From: Caballeronia sp. SEWSISQ10-4 2
Lineage (GTDB): Bacteria; Pseudomonadota; Gammaproteobacteria; Burkholderiales; Burkholderiaceae
Reading direction: 5' to 3'
NCBI RefSeq assembly: GCF_030464885.1
Contig: NZ_JALPRJ010000076.1
Span: 1 to 37,755 of the forward strand
DNA: 37,755 nt
The notes below the pieces were generated by a model. It saw nothing but the letters and a program-made list of their open reading frames with translations. It was not told the origin of the DNA and did not search any database. Shown here one piece after another: positions 1-9,371 of this stretch (position 1 is its first letter; each line of letters opens with the position of its first letter). The position numbers were made by a program, and so were the translations under genes.

Positions 1-465
1 AATCCCCCTTTTAGCGCCTTTGCCAGTTTCACGGCCGCCAATCCGGACAACTGAGATTTGCAGGCATTGCCCTGCGCAGCTTGCAGAGTTCGGTTTTCCC
101 GTTAGGAAAAAGCGCGGATCAGGACTGCGGCGGACCGAGGCGACTCGGTCCGCCGCAGTCGCGTTCATGAACGGCTAAGCACAGGTGCGCCTCCCTTAAA
201 AGGGAATGCTCGCGACCGCTCGTGAGCAGATCGTCGTTGCCGTGAGTCTTGTCCATGAGAAGGGCGAGGCGGTTTGGCGCCCGCTTTCCCCGTCGAACAC
301 GTGATCGCGATTGATTTACAACCGGTTGCAGGTTTCTCAAGGTCTCGGAATTTGTCTGAAAGCCCTTCTGGATAAAGGTTCGCGCCCGCATCGCCTGAAC
401 TGACTAAAATCCGGATCCTTTGGTGGTCGAGATGGCGAAAAGGCAGTCGCTGCCCCGCGCCCAAA
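1..465. other. left-edge region without a recognisable gene
   Basis: No open frame here resembles a protein family I know. Several overlapping frames exist on the minus strand but they show no signal peptide, domain or convincing ribosome binding site. The only clear structure is the strong hairpin at 123-160. The stretch borders degenerate transposase sequence on its right, so it may be a decayed mobile-element flank; this is inference. Confidence 0.5.
123..160. terminator. perfect 17-bp hairpin with GCGA tetraloop
   Basis: The left arm GACTGCGGCGGACCGAG (123-139) pairs perfectly with 144-160 around a four-base GCGA loop, a GNRA-type tetraloop. There is no U-tract after it on the plus strand; on the minus strand it is followed within about 15 bases by a short T run. 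It is most likely a factor-independent terminator of a lost or out-of-window gene, or the remnant of a mobile-element end. Confidence 0.5.
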
Positions 466-790
466 TTGACGTTGCATGTGATCTTCAACTACATTTTGCG
501 GGTGCTCTACCTGGGATACCAGTGGAAGGAACTGCCGATCGAGAAGGATCGGCACGGGCGCCCGGAATTCACGACACGCGCATCTATATCACCTTTCGGC
601 GGCGTGAAGCGCACGGATGCTTTGATGCCATTTTCTAGGACTCGGTGTTCAAACGTCATCAAGGCGGTCGTTTGGACTCGAGCATCATCCATGGCGATGG
701 CACCACGACCGCAGCGAAGAAAGGGGGCGACAACCTCGGCTTCAGGCGCACAAGCGCAGTGCGAAGTTGGCTGCCTCGATGAATGTCCAG
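466..790 (+). pseudogene. IS4/IS5-type DDE transposase remnant
   Basis: The plus strand encodes YILRVLYLGYQWKELPIEKD at about 487-546, then the match moves to another frame (about 568-637, HDTRIYITFRRREAHGCFDAIF) and continues after a TAG stop with SIIHGDGTTTAAKKGGDNLGF. These pieces read as the N-terminal part of an IS4/IS5-type transposase, including the first-Asp region IHGDGT. At least one frameshift and one stop interrupt it, and everything after about codon 110 is missing, so it cannot be active. It abuts the 3' end of the IS110-type remnant near 745-790. The family call is by recalled similarity only. Confidence 0.6.
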
Positions 791-1650
791 GACCAGTATT
801 TGTTGCCGTTCTTGATGTTGCCTTCGCCTTTCTTCTTGCCGTTGCTCATGTGTTGGCTGTCCACACAACGCGCGTAAGAAGCGAAGTTGGCCGCACTGGC
901 GAAACGTTCGATCGACCCGACCTCCAGCAGAATGATGCTAGCCAGAATCGGCCCAATGCCAGGCACAGTCTTGAGCAACATGTATGGCTCGTGGTCCGAG
1001 TTTTTCGACAAGTCGTTTTTCTATCAGCCCGAACTGCTCCGAGAGCGTTTGGATGACCGCCAGGTTGGCCTGCATCGCCAGCGCGACTTCGGCGGGCAGC
1101 CCCATCTGGTCGATCGCCTCGGGTGTCAGGCGTTGGACCTGAGCGCTCGAGAGGCGCGCACCCTGATGGCGGGCCGTGATGTTCTCTACTGCGAGAAGGT
1201 GGGTGGTACGGCTGCGCACCACATGCGTTTCCTAGCCAGGCCACGCACGTTGCGCGCCTCGGGCGGCAGTATCGTGTCGGTGGGCAGGATGCCCGGCCGC
1301 AGTAGATGGGCCAGATGGCGCGTGTCCGTTTCGTCGCCGCTGTGCTTGAGCCCGTCGTATTGCTTGATTGCGGTGGTGTTAGCCAGATGCACGCTCAAGC
1401 CCGCAGCCCGCAGCCTGCAGCCCGTCGACGAGCCAGTCCAGTTGTCGACTCGACCACGACACCGGCAGGCTCCGCCTGCCAGGGGGCGAGGAACGCCAGG
1501 ATCTCCTCGCCTATACGATGATCGATCTCCGGCACTACTGCCCGAACTGATCTCACGGCCGATGCATGTGCTTGGTGTTCGGCGCACCGCGCCGGGATCC
1601 GGCTCGTCCATTCCACGCCCAAACCTGCTCGCGATGGCGTAAATCATCGC
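745..1650 (-). pseudogene. IS110-family transposase, multiply frameshifted
   Basis: Read on the minus strand from about 1640 to 745, pieces in different frames reconstruct an IS110-family (DEDD) transposase. They are PAGVVVEST and AAGLSVHLANTTAIKQYDGL with DETDTRHLAHLL (1240-1480), then a central helical part ending LSEQFGLIEKRLVEKLG (about 990-1222), then the Transposase_20-type C-terminal domain TVPGIGPILASIILLEVGSI...GNKYWSWTFIEAANFAL (745-985). At least three frame changes break the gene, and both the start and the last residues are missing. The C-terminal end runs into the IS4/IS5-type remnant, which suggests one element landed in or beside the other. Confidence 0.8.
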
Positions 1651-1733
1651 TTCGTCTCCCGCTCCCGCAGTCTTGCACTCTCCTTCGGCAGCACTGCACC
1701 AGATGCCAATCGAAACCCGCAACCAGTTGGGCG

Positions 1734-2435
1734 TCAGTGCCCGTGTGCCTTTGTGACGTATTGCGCGATCAATCTTATCTCATCAAACTGAGTGACCAGC
1801 TCAAACAAAAAAATGAAAGCGAGCGCATAGCACGGACCAGGGTAGCGATCGACGAGCTGCAGGACAGGCCGCGCAATCACCGGCCGAATCGACTCTCTGG
1901 TCAACAAATATGTAATAAAAATTCCCAACAGAGCCCCGACGATTACGTCCGTCGGATAGTGCAACCCCAGGTACACGCGTGGCGCGCATATTAGAAGCGC
2001 CGTGTAGGCCAGTGCGGCTATACCTTCACGGCGCCGAACTAAAAAAATACCCATTGCTACTGCCATCCATAACATGGCGTGGTCGCTCGGAAACGAACTC
2101 CAGGTTCTGAGTACGGCGTCTACTTTGGCACCCGGCGGGAAAGGAAGATTCAGTTGCGGGTCGAACCGAGGACGCAAGCGAAATGGCAGGAAATAGGCCA
2201 AAGCTCTTCCTACAGCAAGCGCTACTAGTCCCGCCGCTACCGTGGCGACCACCATTTCGCGTTGCCAGCGGTTTCGGTCGCTCGGTTGAAACCAGATCCA
2301 CCACAGGGCGGCAACCAACAGCAATCCCTTGGCGAGGTATAGGCCTTCCACAGCCCCGATCACGCGGTTGACCTCGGGAGAAGTGAACGCGTTTCGGGCA
2401 ATTAAAGTCTGAATCACAGCGTCAAAGTTATTCAT
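1734..2435 (-). CDS. PAP2-family membrane phosphatase
   Basis: This 233-aa polytopic membrane protein carries all three PAP2 (lipid phosphatase/undecaprenyl-diphosphatase type) signatures: a KX6RP-like first motif at 77-91 (RALAYFLPFRLRPRF), SFPSDHA at 114-120 and RVYLGLHYPTDV at 153-164, with the catalytic histidines in the last two. About five to six hydrophobic segments are visible. The family removes phosphate from lipid pyrophosphates such as undecaprenyl-PP, which would recycle the carrier used in polysaccharide synthesis. It stands at the left edge of the exopolysaccharide locus, separated by 1.1 kb from the divergent polymerase gene. The ATG start at 2435 has only a weak A-rich ribosome site. 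The substrate is not provable from sequence. Confidence 0.88.
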   Translation of the reverse strand: MNNFDAVIQTLIARNAFTSPEVNRVIGAVEGLYLAKGLLLVAALWWIWFQPSDRNRWQREMVVATVAAGLVALAVGRALAYFLPFRLRPRFDPQLNLPFPPGAKVDAVLRTWSSFPSDHAMLWMAVAMGIFLVRRREGIAALAYTALLICAPRVYLGLHYPTDVIVGALLGIFITYLLTRESIRPVIARPVLQLVDRYPGPCYALAFIFLFELVTQFDEIRLIAQYVTKAHGH

Positions 2436-3542
2436 GGTTATCTTTTTCAGTTATGCAAAGCCTGACCGTTAGGACATCACTACAAAAAGTAAGGCGTCTG
2501 CCCACAACCGACATGGTCGCCCCCGAAATCCCGTCTCTCCGAGTTCGGCGCGTTCGGGTCAGTTTGCGTCGCAGGCGCGGCAACAGAACAGTCGAACAAC
2601 TGCTAACGTCTCAACGTAAATAATTAGTCTACAGGTCCGGCCGATATCATACGGTGTACGACGCATGTTCGATTTCGCGAAGGCACGCGGTGTCTAGCCG
2701 CGTTTGCCTGAAGAATCCCCGCCTGTGCGCTGCAACGGCCAAAAAACTTCGTTTATACACTGAAGTCGCGCAACACCTCCAGTGCCTCTTCCAGAATCCA
2801 CACGCCCGTCAGCACCCCCGGCACGGTGCAAGGTGCCAAGCCATCCCTCCCCTGCCACGAGAGGAGGTTTTGCGGTATCCTGTGGGACGTAGCTTCCGAC
2901 ATGTGTCGGTTTGGTTGGAGAGCCGCGGCGGGGCCTGATCAGCATCGGGTGCCGAGACCCTGCGATTTGCCTGCTCGAGGGTCTCTGGCAAGTCCCGAGC
3001 ACGTCCTATAGCGGCGAGAATCGACCTACCGCGCCTCGATAGAGTCGATATATGCGCACCCGAGGAATTGTTTCGTGTCGATGTCGACCTGGCGAAAGTG
3101 CGCGAACCCGGTGCAATGGCAAAAATTTGCTGGCCACCAAATCGAGGACGAAGAACTCAGGCCGATGTCTGGGCGTGAGTAACAACGTCTTAACCTAGAC
3201 CATCGCCCTCGCTCGATAAGGGCGAGAGAGTGCGGTCCGGCGGGGCCGCGAATGCTGCAGCGCCGTCATATTCGTCGCTTCGTTCATTGGCGTTCATCGC
3301 TGCCGACAATGCATTCTTATTGCACTGGAGTCGCATCTGCGCACGCTTGAATGACGCCCGAATGATCGAGGCAATCTGTGCGCGATTGCGCCGTTGACTG
3401 CTTCGGCCCTCTTGCTGCGTCGCACTTCCCCGGCGCACCCTCGAGACGCCTGCAAGCAACGCTAACGGTCGTATCAACACGGCCATCTTTGTACGTGTGC
3501 CCGTTTTTTCGGCCGTACGCCAATTACTCAGAGGTATCCACA
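2436..3542. other. 1.1-kb intergenic region between PAP2 and polymerase genes
   Basis: This divergent intergenic region must hold promoters for the minus-strand PAP2 gene and the plus-strand polymerase gene. The part from about 2440 to 2660 is richer in A+T. Between 2690 and 3180 both strands have short open frames (for example 2694-3002 minus and 2654-2938 plus) that mirror each other and match nothing I recognise. I see no convincing gene and suspect a decayed one. Confidence 0.4.
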
Positions 3543-4835
3543 ATGGCTTATGTAACGCTATTGGCGTTATTTCTGACGATCACAAACCTCGTGCCGTTAA
3601 GCGCGATTGGTTTCCTGCCGATCATCCTTTGCGCCTGGCGTTTTTTTGGGAGACGTTATCCCGCATTCATCACGCCGCTTGTGGCATTCACCGCCTTTGC
3701 GGTGTTATCAACGTTGCTTTATGACCCAGGCTCGCTGATCGACTTTGAGTTTTATCGACGCGATGGGAACTTCTTCGTGTCCTATGCTCCGATCCTCGCT
3801 GGCTGTTTGTATATTCATCGGTGGGATCTCAACAAGGTCCTCCGAGCTTTCTTCGTTTTCGCTGTAAGCGTGAACGTACCGGTATATGCGATTTACTTGG
3901 CACACAGCGGCTTGCTGAGCATCTTCACGAACCCAGACGCGTCTTTTGGCAGTTACTTTATTGCCCGTAACGCCGCCGGCGGCTTCCTTGCAATGCTGTT
4001 TTGTCTTGGCGTGGCCTGCTATCTCCAGAAGCGCAGCCGCCTGATTCTCGCGCTGCTCGCGCTAAACGCGATGATGCTTTTTTCAACCTACAGCCGTGGA
4101 TCGCTCCTGGGTGCCGCGATGATACTGCCCTACCTGTTCCTTGGCCGGAAACGTTGGGTTCTCGCTTCGCTGATCGCCTGTCTGCTCGCCGGCTCAATCG
4201 CGATGGCGATCTACCATACGGAACCATCAGTGAACTACATGGGCTACACCTTCTCCATTAGCAACGGGGATGCCAAAGTCGCAAACCTGGACATTCGCTA
4301 CGAATGGCTCTGGCCGCGGGCGCTTACTTATTTTCGGCAAAGTCCGATCATAGGACTGGGCTTTGGTTCGTTCGATGATCAGATCCATACGGTGACTTCC
4401 TATTTCGGAGTCCTGGGTGTGCCTTCAGGAATAACCGTTGAGCATAGCGATTCGCATGCTCACAACTCTTACCTAAATTTCCTTGCGGAACTCGGTTTGG
4501 TCGGATTGACGCTGATGTTGACCTTTTACTGGCGACTTATCCGCTGGGGCCAGGAGGGTGCCAATGCCGCGACGAACGATCAGGGGCAAAATTTCGTCGC
4601 CTTCAGGTTCATCGAGTTGTCGTCTGTATGCCTGCTCGTCATGGCTGCCACCGAGCACCGACTGGTATCGCCATCGAATGTGCTGATCCTGTCACTGGTA
4701 GTGTCCCTGGTTCTGGCGTCGCGCGCGCCCCAGCCCTATGTGACATCGGCACCTCACACCGTTCGGCCGCCTGACAACCTTCCAGGGAGGTCGGCTAGAA
4801 GCGCCTCTACGTCACGCTACCTGGCCCGCGAGTGA
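3543..4835 (+). CDS. O-antigen ligase/Wzy-type polymerase family membrane protein
   Basis: A 430-aa protein with roughly ten to twelve hydrophobic segments. Central TYSRGSLLG and the periplasmic-loop motif SHAHNSYLNFLAELGLVGL near residue 320 are typical of the O-antigen ligase/polymerase family (PF04932). Such proteins polymerise or transfer undecaprenyl-PP-linked glycans on the periplasmic face of the inner membrane; here the most likely role is Wzy polymerase for the neighbouring exopolysaccharide locus. I chose the ATG at 3543 because AGAGG lies 8 bases upstream and the hydrophobic N-terminus starts there; the frame stays open upstream to 3378 but that part has no hydrophobic or family-like character. 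A second PAP2 gene follows 36 bases downstream in the same direction. Confidence 0.88.
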   Translation: MAYVTLLALFLTITNLVPLSAIGFLPIILCAWRFFGRRYPAFITPLVAFTAFAVLSTLLYDPGSLIDFEFYRRDGNFFVSYAPILAGCLYIHRWDLNKVLRAFFVFAVSVNVPVYAIYLAHSGLLSIFTNPDASFGSYFIARNAAGGFLAMLFCLGVACYLQKRSRLILALLALNAMMLFSTYSRGSLLGAAMILPYLFLGRKRWVLASLIACLLAGSIAMAIYHTEPSVNYMGYTFSISNGDAKVANLDIRYEWLWPRALTYFRQSPIIGLGFGSFDDQIHTVTSYFGVLGVPSGITVEHSDSHAHNSYLNFLAELGLVGLTLMLTFYWRLIRWGQEGANAATNDQGQNFVAFRFIELSSVCLLVMAATEHRLVSPSNVLILSLVVSLVLASRAPQPYVTSAPHTVRPPDNLPGRSARSASTSRYLARE

Positions 4836-4871
4836 TCGCACGGACCGGCAACCAACTGGAACTCGAAATTT

Positions 4872-5462
4872 ATGTGGCACGCGTTCACGAACATCGGCGA
4901 TGCCGCCGTCACACTTCCCGTCGCGATCGTCTGCGCCGGCTGGATCGCGATGTCTAACTTGCGTCTGGCATTTCGTTGGAGTTTAGTGTTAAGTGCCGGC
5001 ATGGCCCTAGTTGGCGCGAGCAAGATCCTGTACGCAGGTTGGGGCGTCTCTTTTCCTGAAATCGAGTTTAGGGTGATTAGCGGACATACAATGCTCGCGA
5101 CATCGGTTTGGACGGTGACGATCGCCTTGCTCCTGCGTAGCTGGGGGCTACCTGCGACCGTGGGGGTGGTCGGGGGTCTCATCGTCGGTGCCTGCACGGG
5201 CCTTGCACGCGTTTTTGACCATTCACACTCGCTGTCAGAAGTCGCCATCGGGTGGGTCGTTGGAGCGGTTGTGGGTGCTGTGTTCTTGCGTGCGTGCATT
5301 AACGCCAAGCTAGAGCAGTTTCGACCAATGGCGGTAACAATCACGCTATTAGTTGTCTCGACACTGGCATATGGCCACACGACGCCATTCCAACGATTGA
5401 TCGATGGTCATTCTCCTGCCATCCGCGCTCGCGCGGCGGCAGACGTCTCGCGGGTATTCTAA
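4872..5462 (+). CDS. PAP2-like membrane protein (second PAP2)
   Basis: A 196-aa membrane protein with ISGHTM at 69-74 and ARVFDHSHSLSEV at 112-124, matching PAP2 motifs 2 and 3 (R113, H119, with Glu123 where Asp is usual). The first motif is degenerate: K51 is followed by ILYAGWG, without the usual RP. Catalysis may therefore be altered, but this divergence is common in polysaccharide-linked PAP2 proteins. It follows the polymerase gene by 36 bases and is probably co-transcribed with it; a 22-bp perfect palindrome directly after the stop likely ends the transcript. The start codon ATG at 4872 has a weak GGAA ribosome site. Confidence 0.82.
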   Translation: MWHAFTNIGDAAVTLPVAIVCAGWIAMSNLRLAFRWSLVLSAGMALVGASKILYAGWGVSFPEIEFRVISGHTMLATSVWTVTIALLLRSWGLPATVGVVGGLIVGACTGLARVFDHSHSLSEVAIGWVVGAVVGAVFLRACINAKLEQFRPMAVTITLLVVSTLAYGHTTPFQRLIDGHSPAIRARAAADVSRVF

Positions 5463-5463
5463 A

Positions 5464-5485
5464 CGAGCCGCCGGCCGGCGGCTCG
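5464..5485. terminator. 22-bp perfect palindrome between convergent genes
   Basis: The arm CGAGCCGCCGG (5464-5474) is followed immediately by its exact reverse complement (5475-5485). It starts two bases after the PAP2 stop codon and 30 bases before the end of the convergent glycosyltransferase gene, so it can form a GC-rich terminator hairpin in both directions. No U-tract is present. A very similar palindrome lies at 10514-10533. Confidence 0.65.
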
Positions 5486-5515
5486 CGCCGTCGTCGGCAC
5501 CCTGTTTTGTTGGCT

Positions 5516-6697
5516 CTATGCGGCGGTCGTGTGCTCCTCGGCCGATTCTACTTCGTTCACGGCATGAAGCAGAGGCCCTTGCGTGCGTCCGCCAAGTAGC
5601 CGCGCCTCAACGAAGCTAGTCAGTTTTGCCTTGAAGTTTTCTGCTGAGAAACGCTCCGCGTTTCTTCGACACTGCCGCGGATCAAAGTACCTAACATTCT
5701 TTTCAAAGCGATTAACCGCCTCGATAAGCGACTCGACGGTCTGTTCGCGGAAAAAGACGCCCGTCGCCCGCTCGTGTGGAAGACCCACTACAGATTCAAG
5801 CGCCCCGCCTTTGCCGAACGCGATAACGGGTGTCCCACATGCCTGCGCCTCCACAATTGAGATGCCAAAGTCCTCTTCCGCTGCGAACACGAACGCGCGC
5901 GCCCGCCGCAAATGGTCGTGTAAGACTTCGAACGATTGGTAGCCGAGGATAGTTACATTCCTCCCTGCAACCGCCGCGATTCTCTTCATTTCGGGACCGT
6001 CACCGATCACAATGAGCCGGCGTTCGGGCGTTTGGGAAAAGGCTTTGACGATCAGGTCCATGCGTTTGTATGGCACCATGCGCGACGCTGTAATGTAGAA
6101 GTCCTCCTTCTCCGTGCAAAGCGTCAGGCCTTTAAAATCGACTGGCGGATAAATCACCGTCGATTCGCGCTGGTAGGCTTTTTTGATCCGCCGAGCAATA
6201 AACTGCGAGTTGGCGATCAAATGATCAACCCCATTCGCCGACCGCGCGTCCCAACCCCGCATGTAATGCAGTATGGCACGCGCCATAGCGGACTTGATAC
6301 CGCTAGCGAGACCCGATTCGCGTAAATATTGATGCTGCAGGTCCCACGCATATCGAATGGGCGAATGTACGTAGCTGACATGCATCTGGTCCGGTCCCGT
6401 TAGCACGCCTTTTGCAACGGCATGGGAACTGGAAATAATCAGATCGTAACCAGACAAGTCGAGCTGTTCGATAGCGAGCGGCATTAGTGGCAAATATCCA
6501 CGATAGCGCTTGCGTGCAAACGGCAGCCTCTGAATGAACGAGGTCTGAACCGGCCTTCCTCTGAGACAGGCGCGGTCTTCCAAAAAATCGACGATCGCAA
6601 AGATGTCAGCTTGTGGAAAACACTCGATGATGTGCTGTAGCACCTTTTCGGCGCCACCGGACACCACTAGCCAATCGTGAACAATAGCAATTTTCAC
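5516..6697 (-). CDS. GT4-family glycosyltransferase
   Basis: A 393-aa GT-B fold glycosyltransferase. The N-terminus KIAIVHDWLVVSGGAEKVL is the glycine-rich acceptor-side motif of family GT4, and the C-terminal nucleotide-sugar domain contains SRMVPYKRMDLIVKAF, VIGDGPE and EEDFGISIVEAQACGTPVIAF with the EX7E pair. The frame is open to 6844, but I place the start at the GTG at 6697 because GAGGT lies just upstream and the GT4 fold begins at once. It is the last gene of the minus-strand exopolysaccharide run, 208 bases after the flippase gene. The sugar it adds cannot be told from sequence. Confidence 0.9.
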   Translation of the reverse strand: MKIAIVHDWLVVSGGAEKVLQHIIECFPQADIFAIVDFLEDRACLRGRPVQTSFIQRLPFARKRYRGYLPLMPLAIEQLDLSGYDLIISSSHAVAKGVLTGPDQMHVSYVHSPIRYAWDLQHQYLRESGLASGIKSAMARAILHYMRGWDARSANGVDHLIANSQFIARRIKKAYQRESTVIYPPVDFKGLTLCTEKEDFYITASRMVPYKRMDLIVKAFSQTPERRLIVIGDGPEMKRIAAVAGRNVTILGYQSFEVLHDHLRRARAFVFAAEEDFGISIVEAQACGTPVIAFGKGGALESVVGLPHERATGVFFREQTVESLIEAVNRFEKNVRYFDPRQCRRNAERFSAENFKAKLTSFVEARLLGGRTQGPLLHAVNEVESAEEHTTAA

Positions 6698-6905
6698 GCT
6701 TACCTCACTTCGTGTAGGCCAAAAGCAACGTCGTGGCGCATCGTGGTTCTTCCCTCGGCGAGGGCATAGGAACACGGTCGCCCGAGTCGCATTCGGATCA
6801 TGCTGCGACAAAACAACCTGATCGACGGACACGCCGCCGACCAAGTCATGAGCTTGTTAGCAATGGGATTGCGACTTCGCGCGTGTGCGGGTCATACAGT
6901 CATCC

Positions 6906-8216
6906 CTAGTCTTTCCCAAGTCCGGCCCGGCTGCGGGCGTGAGCGTAACGAAACATCGCGATCGCACGTCCGGCTCCTGGTAGTAATCTCGTTAGATCCG
7001 AGCGAACCATGAAACCCATCAGCATTGCGGAAAGCGTCACTTCTCCGATGACGCGCGCAAGCGCCATGCCGGTCGCGCCATATCTAGGCGCGAGGTATAG
7101 CGCGGCCGCAAGATTGGCCAGCCCCGACGTTATTCCGGCTACCGCAAGCAGCCGGTCCCTTTTGCGCGGAACGAGCACGTAAAAGGCGACGAATTGGTTG
7201 AAGGCCGCGAACGGAAACATCCACGCCAGACACTGCAGGACATATGCGCTCGGCGCAAACGCCGCGCCCAAAATGAGAGGCAATACAAATGGCGATAAAG
7301 CCAGCGCGCCGCACAGGGCAAGTAATCCGTAGGCCATTAAGAGAGTGGCTCCCCGCCGGCTCGTGGCATGTGCCCCGTGGTGATCACCCTGCGCGAGCTG
7401 CCTCGAGATGGTTGGAATAAACACCTGGGCAGCGGGCCCCATCAGACTAAGTCCTATCGTCGCAAAACGTTCAGCAGCACCGAAATAACCGACTTGGGCC
7501 GGCGTGGAAAGCAGTGTGAGCAGGTACGTCGACGACGCAGTCAGTACGGCCGAGCCTGTCGAATAGCAGAACAGCATCGTCGAGCCGCGCATGAGCTCCA
7601 TGACGCCGTCCACTCTCAAGCGCGGCAATCCGACATGAACAAATGTCAGCCCGTATGAGATCACCGAGCAGAGCACGCCGGCTACCAACAGGCTCGCGAC
7701 TACCCATACCGAGTCCTGTGGCCCTTTGACGATGGATAAGATCAGAACAAGGCTGAGCGCAAAGCCGATCACTTCAATAATAATCGGCGTACGAAAGCGC
7801 TGACGCCCCTGGAACAGCCAGCCGAGGTTCAGGGCCGACACAAGCCCGAGCAAGGTCGCCAACAGCCCCATGGCGGGCCGCTCGGACAGCGTCGGCGAAC
7901 ACATCGTGGCGATCACGCCGACGGCGGCGCCCACCGCGCAGGTAAAGGCACGCGCACTCGAATGCAACGAAAAGACAGCGTTTTGGTGACTACGCTCGGA
8001 TGACTTCGCGACCTCGCGCATGCCAACTAACGTGAATCCATAGCTCGCGAGCATCCAAATCACGTTCATTAGCGACATCGACGCCAGTACCCGTCCGTAT
8101 TCCGTGACGCCGAGCACTCTTCCATAGAACGGAATTACGACGATGAGGTACAGATACCTCATCACGTATCCGCCATAGACGAACCCTAAAATTTTAGCGT
8201 TTTCCTTCTTGTCCAC
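6906..8216 (-). CDS. Wzx-type oligosaccharide flippase
   Basis: A 436-aa protein with about twelve membrane segments, resembling the polysaccharide-biosynthesis/MATE-like flippase superfamily (opening KKENAKILGFVYGGYVMRYL, RVLGVTEYGRVL, and a late GATGMALARVIGE segment). Members move undecaprenyl-PP-linked repeat units across the inner membrane. A GTG at 8216 with GGGAG about 7 bases upstream is preferred over the in-frame TTG at 8231. It sits 40 bases downstream of the GT2 gene, in line with co-transcription. With the autokinase and polymerase genes it points to a Wzx/Wzy-dependent assembly route. Confidence 0.88.
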   Translation of the reverse strand: MDKKENAKILGFVYGGYVMRYLYLIVVIPFYGRVLGVTEYGRVLASMSLMNVIWMLASYGFTLVGMREVAKSSERSHQNAVFSLHSSARAFTCAVGAAVGVIATMCSPTLSERPAMGLLATLLGLVSALNLGWLFQGRQRFRTPIIIEVIGFALSLVLILSIVKGPQDSVWVVASLLVAGVLCSVISYGLTFVHVGLPRLRVDGVMELMRGSTMLFCYSTGSAVLTASSTYLLTLLSTPAQVGYFGAAERFATIGLSLMGPAAQVFIPTISRQLAQGDHHGAHATSRRGATLLMAYGLLALCGALALSPFVLPLILGAAFAPSAYVLQCLAWMFPFAAFNQFVAFYVLVPRKRDRLLAVAGITSGLANLAAALYLAPRYGATGMALARVIGEVTLSAMLMGFMVRSDLTRLLPGAGRAIAMFRYAHARSRAGLGKD

Positions 8217-8256
8217 AACGCTCTCCCTCAAGCCGCTTTACGGCACAGAACCCGCA

Positions 8257-9267
8257 TCAGCGTGCAACTACGCGATGGCGCGCAAGTGGATTGGCGATAT
8301 AGCGAACCGCAAAGTCGGAAAGCGGCCGGTACGGCAGAAGGCAAAGGCTGGAAAAGACGACCGTGCCAAGTTTCTTCTTCAGGCTCCAAAATGGGTTCGC
8401 AATAATGGAATGGAAATAGCTGCGTGACTCGCGCATCATCCAATGCCAGCGCGTGGCGAGCGGCGCCTGATAAACCCGTGAGCTAAAAAGAGCCTTCTCA
8501 TAGGAAAAGTCGTGAAATGCTTGCGGCAACTCAACGCCGAGACGCGAGCGCGCGATGTCCCGAAGGATCGTCCATCGCGCGGCGAATGCCTTGGGTGCCT
8601 TGCTAAGGTCCTCGGAGTTAGCGAAGGAGGCACTTGGCTTAGTCGTGTTATGCACGCGATATCCGCCAAGCGACTCCCGGATTGATGCTACCGCCCCCAG
8701 CAAGGCAACGCCGTAGATCGCGTAGAAGTCCGCGCCGTAGCGGTTTTCCTCTGTCTCTGGTACAGGGAAGATACGCTGCAGCGCGCTTACGCGATACGCG
8801 TTGCCCGATGCCGGTGGCGAAGGATAAAGCCAGCCGCGGTGAAGCAAATTGGCACAATCCAAAGGTGGGTCTGAATGCGGCACATGGCTGCCCGTGAGTT
8901 CACCTGCGGAACCGAGAACATCCAAGCGGAATTGAACCTTTCCGTAATCGCCGCCATCGAAGGCGCGCATCACTTCTGATACCGCGCTCGGGTAGAGAAC
9001 GTCGTCGGAGTCGAGCAGGATCGCATATTTAGTTTCGAGAATTTCCACCGCACGGTTGTACGCCGAGACCTGACCGCCATTCTCTTTGAACACCGCTGAA
9101 ATGCGCGAACCGAAACGTCCGATCACTTCGCGCGAGCCGTCAGTCGAACCGTCGTCAATGACGACCACGCGCGTCGCCGCGTAGTCCTGCGCGAGTGCCG
9201 AATCAATTGCATCGGCGAGGAATCGCTCATAGTTGTAGTTGCAAATAATGATAGTCACGTCGTTCAT
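8257..9267 (-). CDS. GT2-family glycosyltransferase
   Basis: A 336-aa inverting GT-A glycosyltransferase. TIIICNYNYERFL opens the fold, DDGS (38-41) contacts the nucleotide sugar, and LLDSDD (84-89) is the metal-binding DXD-type motif. It is soluble apart from a C-terminal region that may associate with the membrane. GAGG lies a few bases before the ATG. The 104-base gap upstream (9268-9371) is strikingly A+T-rich and may carry its own promoter. Role: adds a sugar in the exopolysaccharide repeat unit; donor and acceptor unknown. Confidence 0.9.
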   Translation of the reverse strand: MNDVTIIICNYNYERFLADAIDSALAQDYAATRVVVIDDGSTDGSREVIGRFGSRISAVFKENGGQVSAYNRAVEILETKYAILLDSDDVLYPSAVSEVMRAFDGGDYGKVQFRLDVLGSAGELTGSHVPHSDPPLDCANLLHRGWLYPSPPASGNAYRVSALQRIFPVPETEENRYGADFYAIYGVALLGAVASIRESLGGYRVHNTTKPSASFANSEDLSKAPKAFAARWTILRDIARSRLGVELPQAFHDFSYEKALFSSRVYQAPLATRWHWMMRESRSYFHSIIANPFWSLKKKLGTVVFSSLCLLPYRPLSDFAVRYIANPLARHRVVAR

Positions 9268-9289
9268 AAGGCCTCGATGCTGGCGGGGC

Positions 9290-9345
9290 GGTCTGTGTTT
9301 AAATTAAACATAACCATTAATAAATTAGCATCTATAAACGCTACA
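9290..9345. promoter_or_regulatory. A+T-rich patch upstream of GT2 gene
   Basis: About 45 bases between 9299 and 9342 are nearly all A and T inside a GC-rich locus. The patch lies just upstream of the GT2 start on the minus strand. It could hold an internal promoter or bind a nucleoid silencer; no clear -35/-10 pair can be fixed. Confidence 0.3.
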
Positions 9346-9371
9346 CCGGCTTGACCCGATGGCGGCGCACA

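Noticed and set aside
887..1642. 251-codon plus-strand open frame across the IS110 remnant
   Set aside because: It is the complement of broken transposase frames; the protein signal is on the minus strand.
2654..3002. Overlapping open frames on both strands between PAP2 and polymerase genes
   Set aside because: Neither has a ribosome site, a domain or a composition typical of the flanking genes.
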